Both the position numbers and the translations under genes were made by a program. The notes beneath the pieces are model-generated. The model made no database searches. It was not told where the DNA came from and was given only the letters and a program-made list of their open reading frames with translations. From Fulvia fulva (Eukaryota > Ascomycota > Dothideomycetes > Mycosphaerellales > Mycosphaerellaceae): a stretch of 64,000 nucleotides of DNA. Shown here piece after piece: positions 24,165 to 36,600 of this stretch (position 1 is its first letter; every line of letters begins with the position of its first letter). The stretch spans positions 4,836,001 to 4,900,000 of the forward strand of contig NC_063014.1 in NCBI RefSeq assembly GCF_020509005.1, given 5' to 3'.

Positions 24165-27100
24165 AAGCTAGAGCTACCTTATAAAGTTTTGGAACTACTA
24201 GCTATTAAGGGGCTTTATTAACCTATTAGTAGCTATAGACTTTATATAGCAGTAGTCTACTATAATCTTCTTCTACTACTAGAGATGTCTAATATAGTTA
24301 TATATAACATTAATATGCTTTGACCTTTTATCTATATAGGCATCTTTAATAAGTGTTAAAGCGGCTTAGTTGTTACCTATAAGCTTGACTAGCCTTAGCT
24401 CGTTAATAGTGCCCTTACTTACCCTTATACTCGGCTAGAAAGAGCTCTTTCCTACTAGTTCTAGGCACCCTATTTCCCTAAGGACAGTAGTAAGAAATTG
24501 TAACTACTTTACGGCTACGTTTATAGCTATAAACTTAGCTTCTATTATTAATGTTATAACAGACTTCTACTTCCTACTTATCTAGGACATAGGTAATCTA
24601 TAAAGGAACTACACGTATCCTAGAATTGAGACTCTATCCACTTTGTCTATAGCGTAGTTAGAGTCCGAGTATCCCTAGAGATTACCCCCTCCCTTTCTAT
24701 ATATAAGACCTAGGTCTAGGTACGACCGTAGGTATCGGGAGAGCTTCTTCAAAGCCTTTATATACTACTACGAGGGATCAGTAACAAATGAGCTAATTCT
24801 TCTAAGGGGGAATGCTAAGTCTGGCCTTGTTATTGTCATTAGCCACATCTAGGTACTATTATAGCTCTAGTAATCCTGTTTGTTACACCTCTTATCTATA
24901 GGTACCGTAGGTACTAAATGCTCGTAGCTCTCTATAGGTAAGTAGGTTAGCGTAGCCTTCTCTCTAGCTATATTCATCTTGGCTAAGTTAGCGTAGACAT
25001 AGTGTCCTTGATCAAGCTTTAAAGTGCCTTAGGACCTGTCTCTTAAAATCCTTATTCTAAGGATCTTCGTAGATTCACTAAGATCTTTAATCTTAAACAC
25101 TTTTCTAAGCTTAGCCTTAAACCACTAAGCATCTAATAGCTTCGGAGCTATAATAGGTATGTCATCTATATAGGTAAGGACTATAAAGTCTCTATCCGTA
25201 TAGATAAGTAGGTATAGATCTACCTAGGACTAGGTAAATCTAATCTTCTCTAGCTTCGTAACATAGAGCTTGTTCTAGTCTCTAGCTACTTGCTTAAGCC
25301 TATAAAGGCTTCGTAGGACCTTAAACACTATGTTTAGAGGTGCTTCAACTCCTAGGGGTAGGATTATATAGATGTCTTTAAGAGGGCTACTTTAGGCAAA
25401 AGTATTATTTATATCTACTAGGTGCATCTCGAGATCTCTCTTATATACTACTACTATAAATACTCGGAGAGTATTATGTCTAATAGTAGGTATAAAGGTC
25501 TCTCCGAAGCCAACCCTATATTTCTATAATAACCCTCTTATAACTAGTCTTGCCTTAAACTTCTTAATAGCTCTACTAATTATACTTTTTACATTCAAGA
25601 CCTACCTAGAAGTAATTAGATTCGTACCCTTTGGCGGTACAACTACTTCCTAGGTGTTGTTACTTACTAAGGCAATAAGTTCGTTCTCGATTACCTCTCT
25701 CTATATATGTCCCTATTCGGGGTCTCCTACGGCTACCTTATAGGACTTTAGGATTAGCACTTCCTACTAATAGGCTATAGCCTGCCTAATAGTAGCAAAT
25801 GTATATTCTTCTACGTCGTTTAGAATCTCCTCTACCTAGCTTATTATAGGGTCTAGATAGAACATCTAGGCAATAAGAGCCTTATAGTATTTAGCCTTAT
25901 ACTCTTTAGAGTTATTATCTCCGTCCCCCCTTAACCTCTTATTGCCTATAACCTAAGGTAGCGCTAGGTGTTCGGATAGGTCGAACTGAACGACATCTTC
26001 TTTTTCTTTTATTAGAGTACCCTAATCTCTAAACTTCTAGTATTCCCTAATGTTCTTTAGAGGAGGGGGAAGTTATATAAATAGCGGTTACTATAGTATT
26101 AATGACTTAGGTAGGTTCTATATAGATCTACCGTTATCGGCCTTCGACAGTATTAAACCCGCCTTAATATTTTCTCCTAGCCTTCGTAACGGTGTCTCTA
26201 ATAATCCCCTATCGGAAAATTTCGCCCTAAAGGGCTTCCTCCTAATAGCATTACGCTATAGCGCTCGACTCGGCTAGTTAGTAAAGGTAAAACTAAGATC
26301 TATATCTCCCCCCTTCTTATTCTTAAACTAGTCGACGTAACTATACGCTTTTATAGCTTTTATGTCGGGATCCTAGAACAGATATTGTTTTGTAGTGTTT
26401 TCTAAGTAGCCTATAAACACGGCTTCTTTTCCTCGGTTTATCAACTTGTCTCTCCTTAAGCCTTAGGGTTAGGCTCTTAGGTCTATATAGACTATAGCTT
26501 TGTATCCCTAGACGCGGAAATAGTCGACTAACGGTACTTAGCTAGTAAAGGCTTCTTCTAGTAAAAGAGCAATACTATCAATAATCGGACTATTAGGCAG
26601 TCTGTTTCTAATTATAGTCTATGCTTATAAAGCTTCTAGCTAGAACTCAACTAGTATACTAGAGTCTTTAAGTATAGCCCGGACTATGTTCTTAGAGGCT
26701 TGAATTGACCTTTCTATAGGTCCATTTTGAAGAGAGTTATAGGTATTAGTTATGTCTATCTAAGTACTAAACTCCTTCTCCTACTCTTTTAGCAAGGCGA
26801 GAATTTCCTTTATACTATCACTACGGATCGTAGATAGAAAGTACCTTGACTACCGTTCTGCCTAGACCTTCTAATCCCGTAGGGCTATAGGAGCGTCGCT
26901 CCTAGCCTTTAAAGGGATTACCCACTTCTTCCTAGAGAAGTTGTCTATAATCTTAAGCTAATATTTATATCCTAGCCTAGAGACTACGCCCTAAAAAGGC
27001 CTATAGATGTTAATAGAGATAAGGGCCAGCCTCTCCCCTTTCCTCTCTATAGTAGGTCCTTTGAACTTCCTTATATTTATAAGGGAGTAGACCTTACAAT

Positions 27101-28691
27101 TCTAGTGTTTAGAAGGAATAGGAATAGGATCTTTCTTATTAGTAACTCTATATAGGTTTCTTAGTAGTCCCTTACTAAGGTGTATATATCTTCTATACTA
27201 TAGCTCCTACTAATCTTCGGACTTAGTATTAGCTATAGCGGTGCCGTTACGTTCTTAAGAGAGTATACTAGTATACTATAGCTTAAGAATTTCCGAGGTC
27301 GAGTAGATAAACGGTACTCCTCCTCGAAGTTTGGTCTAGATAACGGGTTTACTAGACAAGGATTTTAGGGTAAAACTAGGTAGTTAGATAGTAAACTATT
27401 AGCTAAACTAATTCTACGAAACAAGACTAACTCTAAGGCTAGGAACAAACAGGACATTTTCTAAGACAATTTGCTTTCTAGAAGGACTACCTATTACTAC
27501 ACTTCCTATATATATAGCTTGTAGACAGCCCCCCCCCCTAACCTTGATCCACTTCCTCTTTTAAAGAGGCTTTAGTGTCCTAAATAGTAAATCTTAGTCA
27601 GTTATACGTAATGAAGCACAAGAGTTAAGTAACTACTCGGACGAGGGGTACTTACCCTTAGCTTCTATAGTATAATAGGCAACCTCATTAATATTATCAT
27701 CTTCTTATAGTATCTTATAGTCTGATACGTCCTTCTAGGTCGTATAGGCCCTTATAGGCTTCTTACTAGAGGAGGCCTTTAGCTTACGGCTCTCCTTTAT
27801 CTACTTTATAAGGTCCGTTATTACCTTAAGGACATTACAAAGGTTTGGTAATAATAACCTCCTACGAGGTAGTGACGGTTGTCTCTTAGTAGGGTAGGTA
27901 ACCCTAGCTAGTTTGTCCTTAGCCCTAATAGCCTACTAAGCTATAGAGAGGTGTAGGTACTTACTTATAAAATAGTCACTATTATAGAGATAGTACGTAA
28001 GCTTGCCCTAGAAACCCTTCTTAGCGAACATAGCTGTCCCTTAATAAATCATTAATTCTGACTTCTCCCTAAGAATTGTAAGAATGTCTTATAGTAAGAG
28101 ATTTACCTAGGTATTAATTATATCGCGAATTGAGCCAAATGAGTCTAGTAGAGCTACTAAGAGTTACTAGATCTTTCTGTCCTTAGTCTTAATGTCTTAG
28201 AACTAAGGCGAGATTAAAACAGCCCTCCTTATAATTGAGCTAAGCTCCTACTAGGCGTTATCTATTGACTAGTCCTCTATTATCACGAAATTGGTGTATT
28301 GCTAAAGTAAACTTCTTCTAGTAGCGAGAAGTCTTCTCTTATATTTAGCTTTAGCCTATTCCTATAACTCCTTCGTATACTAGATCTCGTATATTATCTC
28401 TTAGTTATCTATCGATAGACAGATGTACATCTTGTATAGGGCCGTTACATTGTGCCGTCTATACGATACCTTCCTTATCGCTTAATCTAAAGGAAGGGAT
28501 AACTCTGATAATGTAGAGGGTGTCGCTATAGATAGAGTTATAGCGGGAATGTCCGTAATAATGTCTTCGAGGACCTACTTAACCTACTTTAATACTAGGT
28601 ATATTCTTATTAGCTTGAACTATGTTTCGTAGTTCTCTCTTATTAGAACAGGTACTACTCTCTTTCTTATAAACCTAGTCTCGTTCTCCAT
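24165..28691 (-). pseudogene. Cop2 gag-pol remnant
   Basis: Collinear with Cop1 gag-pol: start ATG at 28691, knuckle near 27990, protease motif near 27625 (D mutated to N, Cys kept), Gly run 27529-27538, integrase, reverse transcriptase around 25750-25080, RNase H to about 24450. Stops are dense because nearly all CAG and TGG are lost. Confidence 0.85.
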
Positions 28692-29219
28692 TTTTTTGTA
28701 AGTTAAGGGACAGGTTGGCTACCCTTAGGTAAAAGGATGTATTCGGTCGTACGCGATTAGATCGATAGGAGGTGAACCGAACGCGAGGTTAATAGTAGAG
28801 AGAATAGCTATCTACTAGAAAGCGAGGAAAGTCGGTCGGTAAGGATCGTGTTTCTAAGACACTATCTCGTGTTAGTACTAAGACACTATAGCGTAACTCT
28901 CTTAGTAGAGGGGGTTTCTAAGACACTACGGCTCTCTTAGAATAAACAGTTAGTCGATACGAACGCGATGTCCGGAGAGCGACTCTTATTAGTAAGCTCG
29001 CCTACTTGTCTAAGGTATTAGTATAGGCTCCCTAACTCGGAGTCTAATAGTGCCTTACTAGGCTCTTTTACGTCTTATATACACCTATATCACGGCTATA
29101 GCTTCCTATATAAGGCGGGTACGGCCTCTAGTCTACCTTCCTTTTGTTCTAAAGAGGAATAACTCTAATACGACTTTGTTAAGGGTGAAACACCGAGTTA
29201 CTAACTCGGGCTTATAACC

Positions 29220-29453
29220 TATTTAATAGGTACGAGTTACGTAGTAGTAGAAGACGGCGGATTATACAAAAGACGAAGAAGGACCTAATAGGATAGCGTA
29301 GATCTATATATAGTATCGCTAGTATTAGTATAGGTAGATACTAGGTATCCGGATGTTTACTAGCCTATAGGCTAGTAAACCCTAGTTACGTAATCTAGTT
29401 ATATAACATATCTATACCTATATACTTGTCCTACGGCCTATATGTTCTTAATA
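29220..29453 (-). repeat. Cop2 5' LTR (234 bp)
   Basis: Inner end touches the primer-binding site at 29208-29219; outer end touches tctac. Confidence 0.9.
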
Positions 29454-30006
29454 TCTACTACCGCCTTACGAGGGTATAGAGTAGTATAGTAACCTAACTA
29501 TAAAGCGAATATATCGGCCTCTAGGGGTACCTATTATAGAGGAAGGTTCTAGAATATATAAATACTAGCTACCTCTACGGCTATTACTCCTAGAATATAC
29601 GGTACGTACTCCTCGTCTATCCGAGGTAGTCGCTAGGAAGGGGAGAGTAGTTAGTAAAGGCGAGGAACCGGACGATTAGGGTACTTCTTAATAATGTTAA
29701 GGACCTACGGCGTATTATAAACTAGATACTAGAAAAGGGCTAGCTAGAATAGTACCGCCTAGTAGGAGTAGTATAGGAAGAGGGGACACGGCGTAGCGCG
29801 ACGAGATCGGCTAGGAGCGGGGGCTAACGGGGTAGTGATATAGACTACGTACGTTTAGAGGGAAAGCTAATCTAGATAAGGAGTAGTCGGGGGCGGGAAG
29901 GGTTTTTACCTATTCGGGTTTCTCTTTATATATAATAATAGATATATACCTATATAGGCCGAATAGGGTCCTAGAATAGGGGAATAACAAATCTATCTAT
30001 CTATAT
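29454..30006 (+). mobile_element. LINE-A1 block 3 of 3: C-terminal zinc motif and 3' tail
   Basis: Rest of LINE-A1, matching the reverse complement of about 33649-34200 in LINE-A2. It codes for the C-terminal CCHC-type motif usual in Tad-like ORF2 (Y-L-Y-G-Y-Y, then Y-V-L-L-V-Y, cysteines and histidine mutated to Tyr) and then 3' UTR. It ends in repeated atct units, the 3' tail of this family. Confidence 0.87.
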
Positions 30007-31207
30007 AGTAACCTAGTACTTCCGGTACTAGGGATTCGGGTATACTATAAAGTATTATCGGTAGGAGACCTACTACGGCTACTACGCGAAGGTATATAAT
30101 ACCCGCGAATACCCTTAACCTAAGATAAGTAAGTACGCTAACTACGGCGGGGACTATAAGGCGTAGATAGGCGGATATAGAGTAAAGAGGTAGGTAGCGG
30201 AACAGGCGGTAGGAGCGCGCCTAGGTATACGCTAGGAAAGAGGAGGAATAGTAATAGTACTATACCGTCTAAGAGTCGACGCCGACGGCTTCTAGCCGGT
30301 TATATATAGGAGTAAGAAGAGGCGGCTAAATAGCGATAGACGCTTAATATACGGAGCGGGCCGACTAGCGCTTACCGACCCCCGGGCTTAGGGCCTTGGA
30401 TAGATACGCCTCGATACGACGATATTCCGCCCTTATAGAGGTAGCGTGCCCTTACCGGTAGCTACGCTAGCGACGCCGGCCCCGCGATAGGATAGCGAGG
30501 GCGAGGGCGAGGGCGACGAGGACGATAATATAGTAGTAAACCTACGGAGGTATAATAGGGAACTATAGCTAATATAATAGTCTAAATATAAATAGTACGC
30601 TTACCTAGCTAACTATTATATAGTATAACGCTAATAAGAGTAAGGACAAGGCCTAGAAGCTACTCCTTAGCCTACTATACCCTAGCCGGTACTATATAGT
30701 CGCTATCTAAGAGTAGTAGATAAACGGAAAGACGATACTCGTAGACCCGAGATACTAACTTATAGTACCCTAAGGTAACTAGCCGGTAGCGCGGGTCTAC
30801 TTCTACGTAAGTAAAGAAATCGCGATAATAACGTAGACGACCTATACCTATTCTAGCGATATAGCCTCTCTACGGCTACGCCTTACCGACGGTAAGATAG
30901 TAGCTATCTATAACGCCTATAACCCGTACTTAGTACCGGGCTCGATAGAAGACGATAGCTAGTCGGCTACCCTCTACTAGCTCTAAGAAGCTCTTTAAGA
31001 GGAAGCTAATATATATATCCTAGTCGGCGATCTTAACCTCTACTACCTAAGATAGGGAGGCGATAGCGTACTCTCGGCCTATAGCGCCGTAGACGCGCTT
31101 ATCGGTCTAGTAGAGGTATCCGGCCTTAGCCTAGTACTTCCCGTAGGTACGGCTACGTATTAGTAGAAAAACACGACCTAGATACTTAACCTAACCTTCG
31201 TAATATA
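30007..31207 (+). mobile_element. LINE-C block 1 of 2: ORF1 end and endonuclease
   Basis: A different LINE family. The endonuclease is recognised by I-L-V-G-D-L-N-L (about 31015-31045) and the L-T-F-V motif at its broken end (31191-31205). The last 17 bases (31191-31207) recur at 55538-55554 as the duplication made by LINE-B2, so LINE-C continues there. Its 5' end abuts the LINE-A1 tail, and most of ORF1 is missing. Confidence 0.75.
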
Positions 31208-31215
31208 TATATATT

Positions 31216-31403
31216 TGTTACGGTTTACCTCGTAAGGCTATACTTAGTATCACGTGACCTAGTACGCTAGCGCGCCCGGACCCTAGACCCTAACCTCGAT
31301 ATTTACTTTATCGCGGCTTCGCGACTTTCTTATCTTCTCTTCTTCGTAGAACTTATTCGATTCTAAGGTATTGATACGTTTACGCCCTATCTTACGCCTT
31401 GTC
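31216..31403 (+). repeat. Gy3 5' LTR (188 bp)
   Basis: Starts TGTTACGG and pairs with 50500-50687, which starts TATTACGG. Contains gtagaactta (31346-31355), the reverse complement of a site just downstream of the LTR. Confidence 0.9.
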
Positions 31404-31411
31404 CGTATTAT

Positions 31412-31421
31412 TAAGTTCTAC
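31412..31421 (+). promoter_or_regulatory. Gy3 candidate self-primer site
   Basis: taagttctac lies 8 bases after the 5' LTR and is the exact reverse complement of gtagaactta inside the LTR (31346-31355). No tRNA-type site beginning TGG is seen. This fits the self-priming known for the Tf1 group, in which the 5' end of the transcript folds back on the primer site. Confidence 0.5.
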
Positions 31422-31439
31422 CGCCCTTAGATCGCCGAG

Positions 31440-33560
31440 CCGTACGATTATAGACTACGTATCGCTACTACGACCGCGTACGACCGAGACTCGAATAGCC
31501 GTAGGTACTAATACGACTATCGGACTAGACGAATTATCCTTTATCCTAAGACTTAACCTAAACCCTCTTATAAAGGCGTTCCTCCGAGAAGCCCGATAAA
31601 AGCGGAACGGCGTACTTAGCGTAGCGTAGTAAGAGGTAGAAGACGAGTCGTAGTAGGATCCGGATTTCGACGATACCGTAGGTATAGAACGACTACGTAA
31701 TATAGCGTAAGAGATATAGAACGAGACTTAGGGTCGCGGAGACACTAAGTAGGCTCGTTAGTAAGAGGAAGAACGTCGGCGCTAGAAGTACTAAGAGCTA
31801 CTACGTAATAAGTATAACCGACGTTAGTCTAAGAAGGAAACTCGACTCCGTATAGGTAGAGAAGATAAGACCTTATAATAGGGCATACGTACGCGGAAGG
31901 AGGAAAATCTTAGCTACCGCTATACGATACTAATTAACTTTACCTAGAAGGGCGAAGAGGTAGAATATAGGCTACGGTATAACCCTACTAAGTTCTAGAT
32001 CGCTATAGCCGAGGAGCTTTCTCGCTCGGTTACTAAGAACCTAGAAGCCTAGCTAGATGTCCTAGACGAACACCGTCTCGCCTACCTCGGTCTTAAGGAG
32101 GTACGGGAGGTATTAACTACTTAGAAGAGTCGGCTATAGGCTAAGGCTAATCGGTATAAGGATAAGTTAGTATCGCTCTAAGTAATACTCGACGAGCTTA
32201 GGGACGATAAGGACTTAGTAGCTAAGATCGCTTACCTAAAGAAGTTAGGTAAGAAGGCGGCCGCTAAGATTAAGAACTTACGTAGTCGTAATATAGATCT
32301 AGCTAGCGAACTCGAAGCGACCTAGACTAAGTTAGCTACTAAGTAGAGCTTAGGTAAGCGTACTACCGCGTTTATTACGGATCTATAAGCCTAGCTAAAG
32401 GAGCGCGATAACTATATCGCCTAGCTAAAGCCTAAGGAACCGACACCTCTACTACCTCCTACGAGGTAGAAGTCCGCCCTCGAGAAGCTACTCGACGGCA
32501 AGGACTCTAGTATTAAGATAGGTATAACGAAGACTAAGAAGGCTATCTCTACCGTAGCTAGCGATAATAATAACACTACCGTAGTCTTAGTTAACGCCGC
32601 TATCTAGCGTAGTAACGGCGGTATCCGTAACCCGATTAACTCGAGGAAGATTCCTATATTCTTAGCTAATATACCTAATTATAAGGATGAACTAGGATTT
32701 ATAGAGTAGAAGGAGAAAGTAGAGGACTATATAACTATAGAAGAGTTATATAGTCGATTATCTATAGTATACTTAGTAGTGTTTAATAACTTCGTTATCG
32801 GTAATACTAACGCCCGCCTACGGCTATATAAGAAGAAGGTAACCGGTTAGCGGAAGTTAATAACAGTGCTAAACGACTCTTACGGCGAGTACTATAAGCT
32901 TAAGAAGCATAAGAAGGCTTATAATAACTATACCTAAGGTAATTATATATTTGACGTATTTTATACTAAGTTCCTAGAGCACGGGTACTACCTAGAGAAG
33001 ATAGATAAGGAACTTATCGACGATATCTAGGACAAGCTAAACGATAAGTTAAAGTAGGCACTAGTATATCGCGACGACTTTGATGACCTCCTAGCCCTTT
33101 AGCGATACCTTTGCGATGTCGAACTAAAATTAGACAATATTAAGGGTTCCGGCGGAGGCGGTAGCGGCCGTAATAGTAGTAGCCGCCGCGGTAGTAACGA
33201 AGGCAAGCCTAAGTATATCTACTATAACGAGAAGATTCGTAAGGAATATAATCTTGAAGCTACTAAGTACGATAGTTATACCTTCCGTAATCTTACTAAG
33301 GAAGAAGTAGCTAAGCCTAAGGAGGATATATTCTACTACCTATATAAGGCTATAGACTATAAGGGTGCCTAGTCGCCTAAGTGTCCCTTTAAGAAGTACA
33401 AGAAGACTAGTAGCGACGCTAATAACGCTACGAAGAACGTATCGATCTAGGTCGGCGACGTACTAGTAGAGCTTAAGGCTACCGAGTCGGGGGAAGCCTA
33501 GGCTCTAGTCGTATACGTACCGACTAGTAGCCTATACTCGCGCCTAGTACTTATCCTCCG
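31440..33560 (+). pseudogene. Gy3 gag remnant
   Basis: Long, charged region with many Lys/Glu/Asp codons and TAG stops. A Gly/Ser/Asn/Arg-rich stretch lies at about 33150-33200 and a knuckle-like segment at about 33330-33400. A capsid-like domain lies at about 32640-33130. Not translatable; limits are approximate. Confidence 0.6.
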
Positions 33561-33648
33561 AAGACGGTACTACTAGAACCTCCTAAGGTTACGCGCTTAT
33601 TATATTACTATTATAGAGGAAAGAGGAACCCTATATAGTAGGAAATAG

Positions 33649-36600
33649 ATAGATAGATTTGTCATTCCCCTGTTCTAGGACCCTATCCGGCCTATATAGG
33701 TATATATCTATTGTTATATACAAAGGGAAACCCGAATAGGTAAAAACCCTTCCCGCCCCCGACTACTCCTTATCTACATTAGCTTTCCCTCTGAACGTAC
33801 GTAGTCTATGTCACTACCCCGTTAGCCCCCGCTCCTAGCCGGTCTCGTCGCGCTACGTCGTATCCTCTCTTCCTATACTGCTCCTACTAGGCGGTACTGT
33901 TCTAGCTAGCCCTTCTCTAGTATCTAGTTCGTAATGCGCCGTAGGTCTTTAGCGTTGTTAAGAAGTGCCCTAATCGTCCGGTTCCTCGCCTTTACTATCC
34001 ACTCCCCCCTTCCTAGCGACCACCTCGGACAGACGAGGAGTACGTACCGTACGTTCTAGGAGCGATAGCCGTAGGGGTAGCTAGTATTCGTGTATCCTAG
34101 AACCTTCCTCTATAATAGGTACCCCTAGAGGCCGATGTGTTCGCTTCGTAGTTAGGTTGCTATGCTACTCTATGCCCTCGTAAGGCGGTAGTAGATAAGC
34201 TTCGGGGGGTGCTTAACCGCGGATTTTATAGCTAACTATTCCTTAGGTTGTCCCGCTAGCTAAGGGCGTCTACTATGCCCTACAACCTAGTTGTTCTACC
34301 TCTCTTTCTATAGTTGCTCTACAAACGATTTCTTACCTTCCTATTATATTACTAGCTGTTCGTCCCTTACCCGGTAGTTCGGCTCGTTTCCGGGTCGAAT
34401 GCCCTTATACGCTAGTACTGATTCGCGGGCCCTTACGACTATACTAGCGATGACCTTCTATACTAGGTACTATACCGACTTGCCTAAGTAGGAGGTCCGT
34501 AGTCCCTAGATGTATAGGTCGATCGGCGGTATAGCGGTCTCGTACTTAAGCATCCTCGTTAGTGTCGACTTATATGCCCCGGTGACCTTCCTTAGGGATT
34601 AGTTTTGGATCTTCGCTAGCGGCGCGACGAGTCCCTTCGATAGGTAGGCCCTCTCGCCTAAGGACTACACTTGGCTACTATAGGTAAGGACTGGCCGTAC
34701 AATAGCCGTATATAGAAGTCGTGACTACCGGAAGTCCGCCCCCTATATAGACGTAGTGAGCCTCTAGCATAATGCTATATTCTGTTCAGCTTTCCGTAAT
34801 ATTGCCTATACGTGCTTCCTCTACCGTAGCGCCGGGTCCACCTATAGTCCGAGGATCCTAAGCTGATTTACCGGGTTAGTCGTGTGCCCCTATATCTAGA
34901 TAGAAGCTTATATATTGTGGAACCGTGGCCGGCGCGTAAAGTGTATTAGATTGTACTTTTCTAGGGCAAACCGAGCCCCGTGCCTCCTAGCCTAGTCCTC
35001 GCAGATCTTATGCTTCTCTTCTAGTAGCCTATAGTTCTCCTTAGTCGAGGAAGACCACGCTAGGATGTTTATGTCGTCTACGAAGCCGCTCGTAGCGGTG
35101 TTCTAGGATTCTAGGGCTAGGAGTAGCGTCGCTATAAAGAAGAGGAATAGAATAGGTGCTAGCGTTAAGCCTTACGGGATTCTAGTATAGACTACTTGAA
35201 ATGGGCTTCTGTACTAGCCGACTAGGATCGACGTACTACGGTTTTGGAGGTAGGACCGTACGAAGTTAACAAGCTACTCAGGGAGTCCTTTCGACCTTAG
35301 GATATAGAGAAGCCGCGGGTATAATACGTAGTCGAAGGCTCCCGATATGTCTAGGCTAAGTAAGGAAGCCACCTTGTCCCTATTCTTATACTAGCTAGCC
35401 TTTACCTAAGAGGTGATAAGTTCTATCGCGGATAGCGTCGATCGCTATAGGCGCGTACCTATCTAGGTGTCCGGGAGTAGGGAGTGTTCCTCTACCGCCT
35501 CGGAGAGTCTCGTTATAACTAGCTTCTTAAGCGCCTTCCTAAGAGTATTAAGGAGCGCAATTAGGCGGTACGACTTTACCTACGTATAGTCTTCCTTCTA
35601 CGGCTTACGTAGGACCACTGTCGTCGATTGTTTAAAAGCTATCGGGTGGTATCCGGTCTATAGGTAGGCGTTAAAGATCGCTATAACTACTAGGGCTAGT
35701 TAATCTCTACACTTCTTTAGTAGCTCGTTTAGGATCCTATCCGGCCCCGGGGCTTTCTTCGCCGGCAACTTCCTTAGTACAGCGGTAACTTCTCCCTCGG
35801 ACACCTCCTATTAGACCGCGATACTAGGGGCTAGGGGAGTAGAGCTGTTTATATCGCTTAGATCAGCCTCGACTAGGGGTAGGAAGAACTTACTAGCTAG
35901 TAGACGCGCCTTGGCCTCGGGGTCGCTAACCGGGCTACTAGGCGATTATAGCGCTAGGATAGAGAAGGAGGGGCCCTATATAGGGTCCTATCGGGCCCAT
36001 TTCGCTAGCTTCTACATCCTCTCTAGCTTGCCGGCGATTTCTTCTACTATAGCCCTCTAGCCGACTGCTTTCTCCCTCCGTATTATAGCTTTCTTCTGTT
36101 AGTATGCCTCCCTATATACGTTCTAGGCCTCCTCGCTATAGCTACTCGTCCACACCCGGCGGGCTCTCCTTGCTTCTCTTACTACCGTAGTGTACTCCGG
36201 CGTCTAGTATAGTTTAGACCATGTCGTTAGTTAGGCAAGCGGAACGTAAAGTGAGGTCGCTTTTCTTATTTCGTCTGTCAACCCCTAGACTACTTTGTCT
36301 ATCTCGTCTTTACTGTTGTATTACTACTACGCGATCTAGACTAGCCTCTTAGAGTCATCGAGGTACGCCTAGATGTTGGCCTAGTAGGCCTTTCCCTAGT
36401 TTAGCTTAGGGGTTCTCGCTAGTATACGTTATATCTATATCGTAATAGAGGTCCTGACTAGTATATAGTCTAACGACGCCTCGAGTTTATGTTCGATCCT
36501 ATAGTAGGTTACCGTATAGTAGTGGCTATCTAAGATCTAGGAGAGGTCGATCGTGCCCTAGAGTCCCCCTCTCTTCTAGGTGCCTAGATCCTTCGGGGTA

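Larger units (their letters stand above)
23890..29453 (-). mobile_element. Cop2: heavily RIP-mutated Ty1/copia retrotransposon
   Basis: Complete 5564-bp minus-strand copia element with two 234-bp LTRs (23890-24123, 29220-29453) and a perfect duplication tctac (23885-23889, 29454-29458). Internal sequence is collinear with Cop1 from 16026 to 21062, but Cop2 carries far more TpA. The LTRs differ from those of Cop1 in the U3 half. Confidence 0.93.

Noticed and set aside
26050..26277. 75-codon ORF in Cop2
   Set aside because: Lies on the strand opposite Cop2 pol; low-complexity chance frame.
30007..31207. A separate, 3'-truncated LINE
   Set aside because: The duplicated 17-bp site and matching family make it the first part of the LINE that resumes at 55538.
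31399..31599. 66-codon ORF at the Gy3 LTR end
   Set aside because: Overlaps the LTR/leader and the primer site; no match in the second LTR context.
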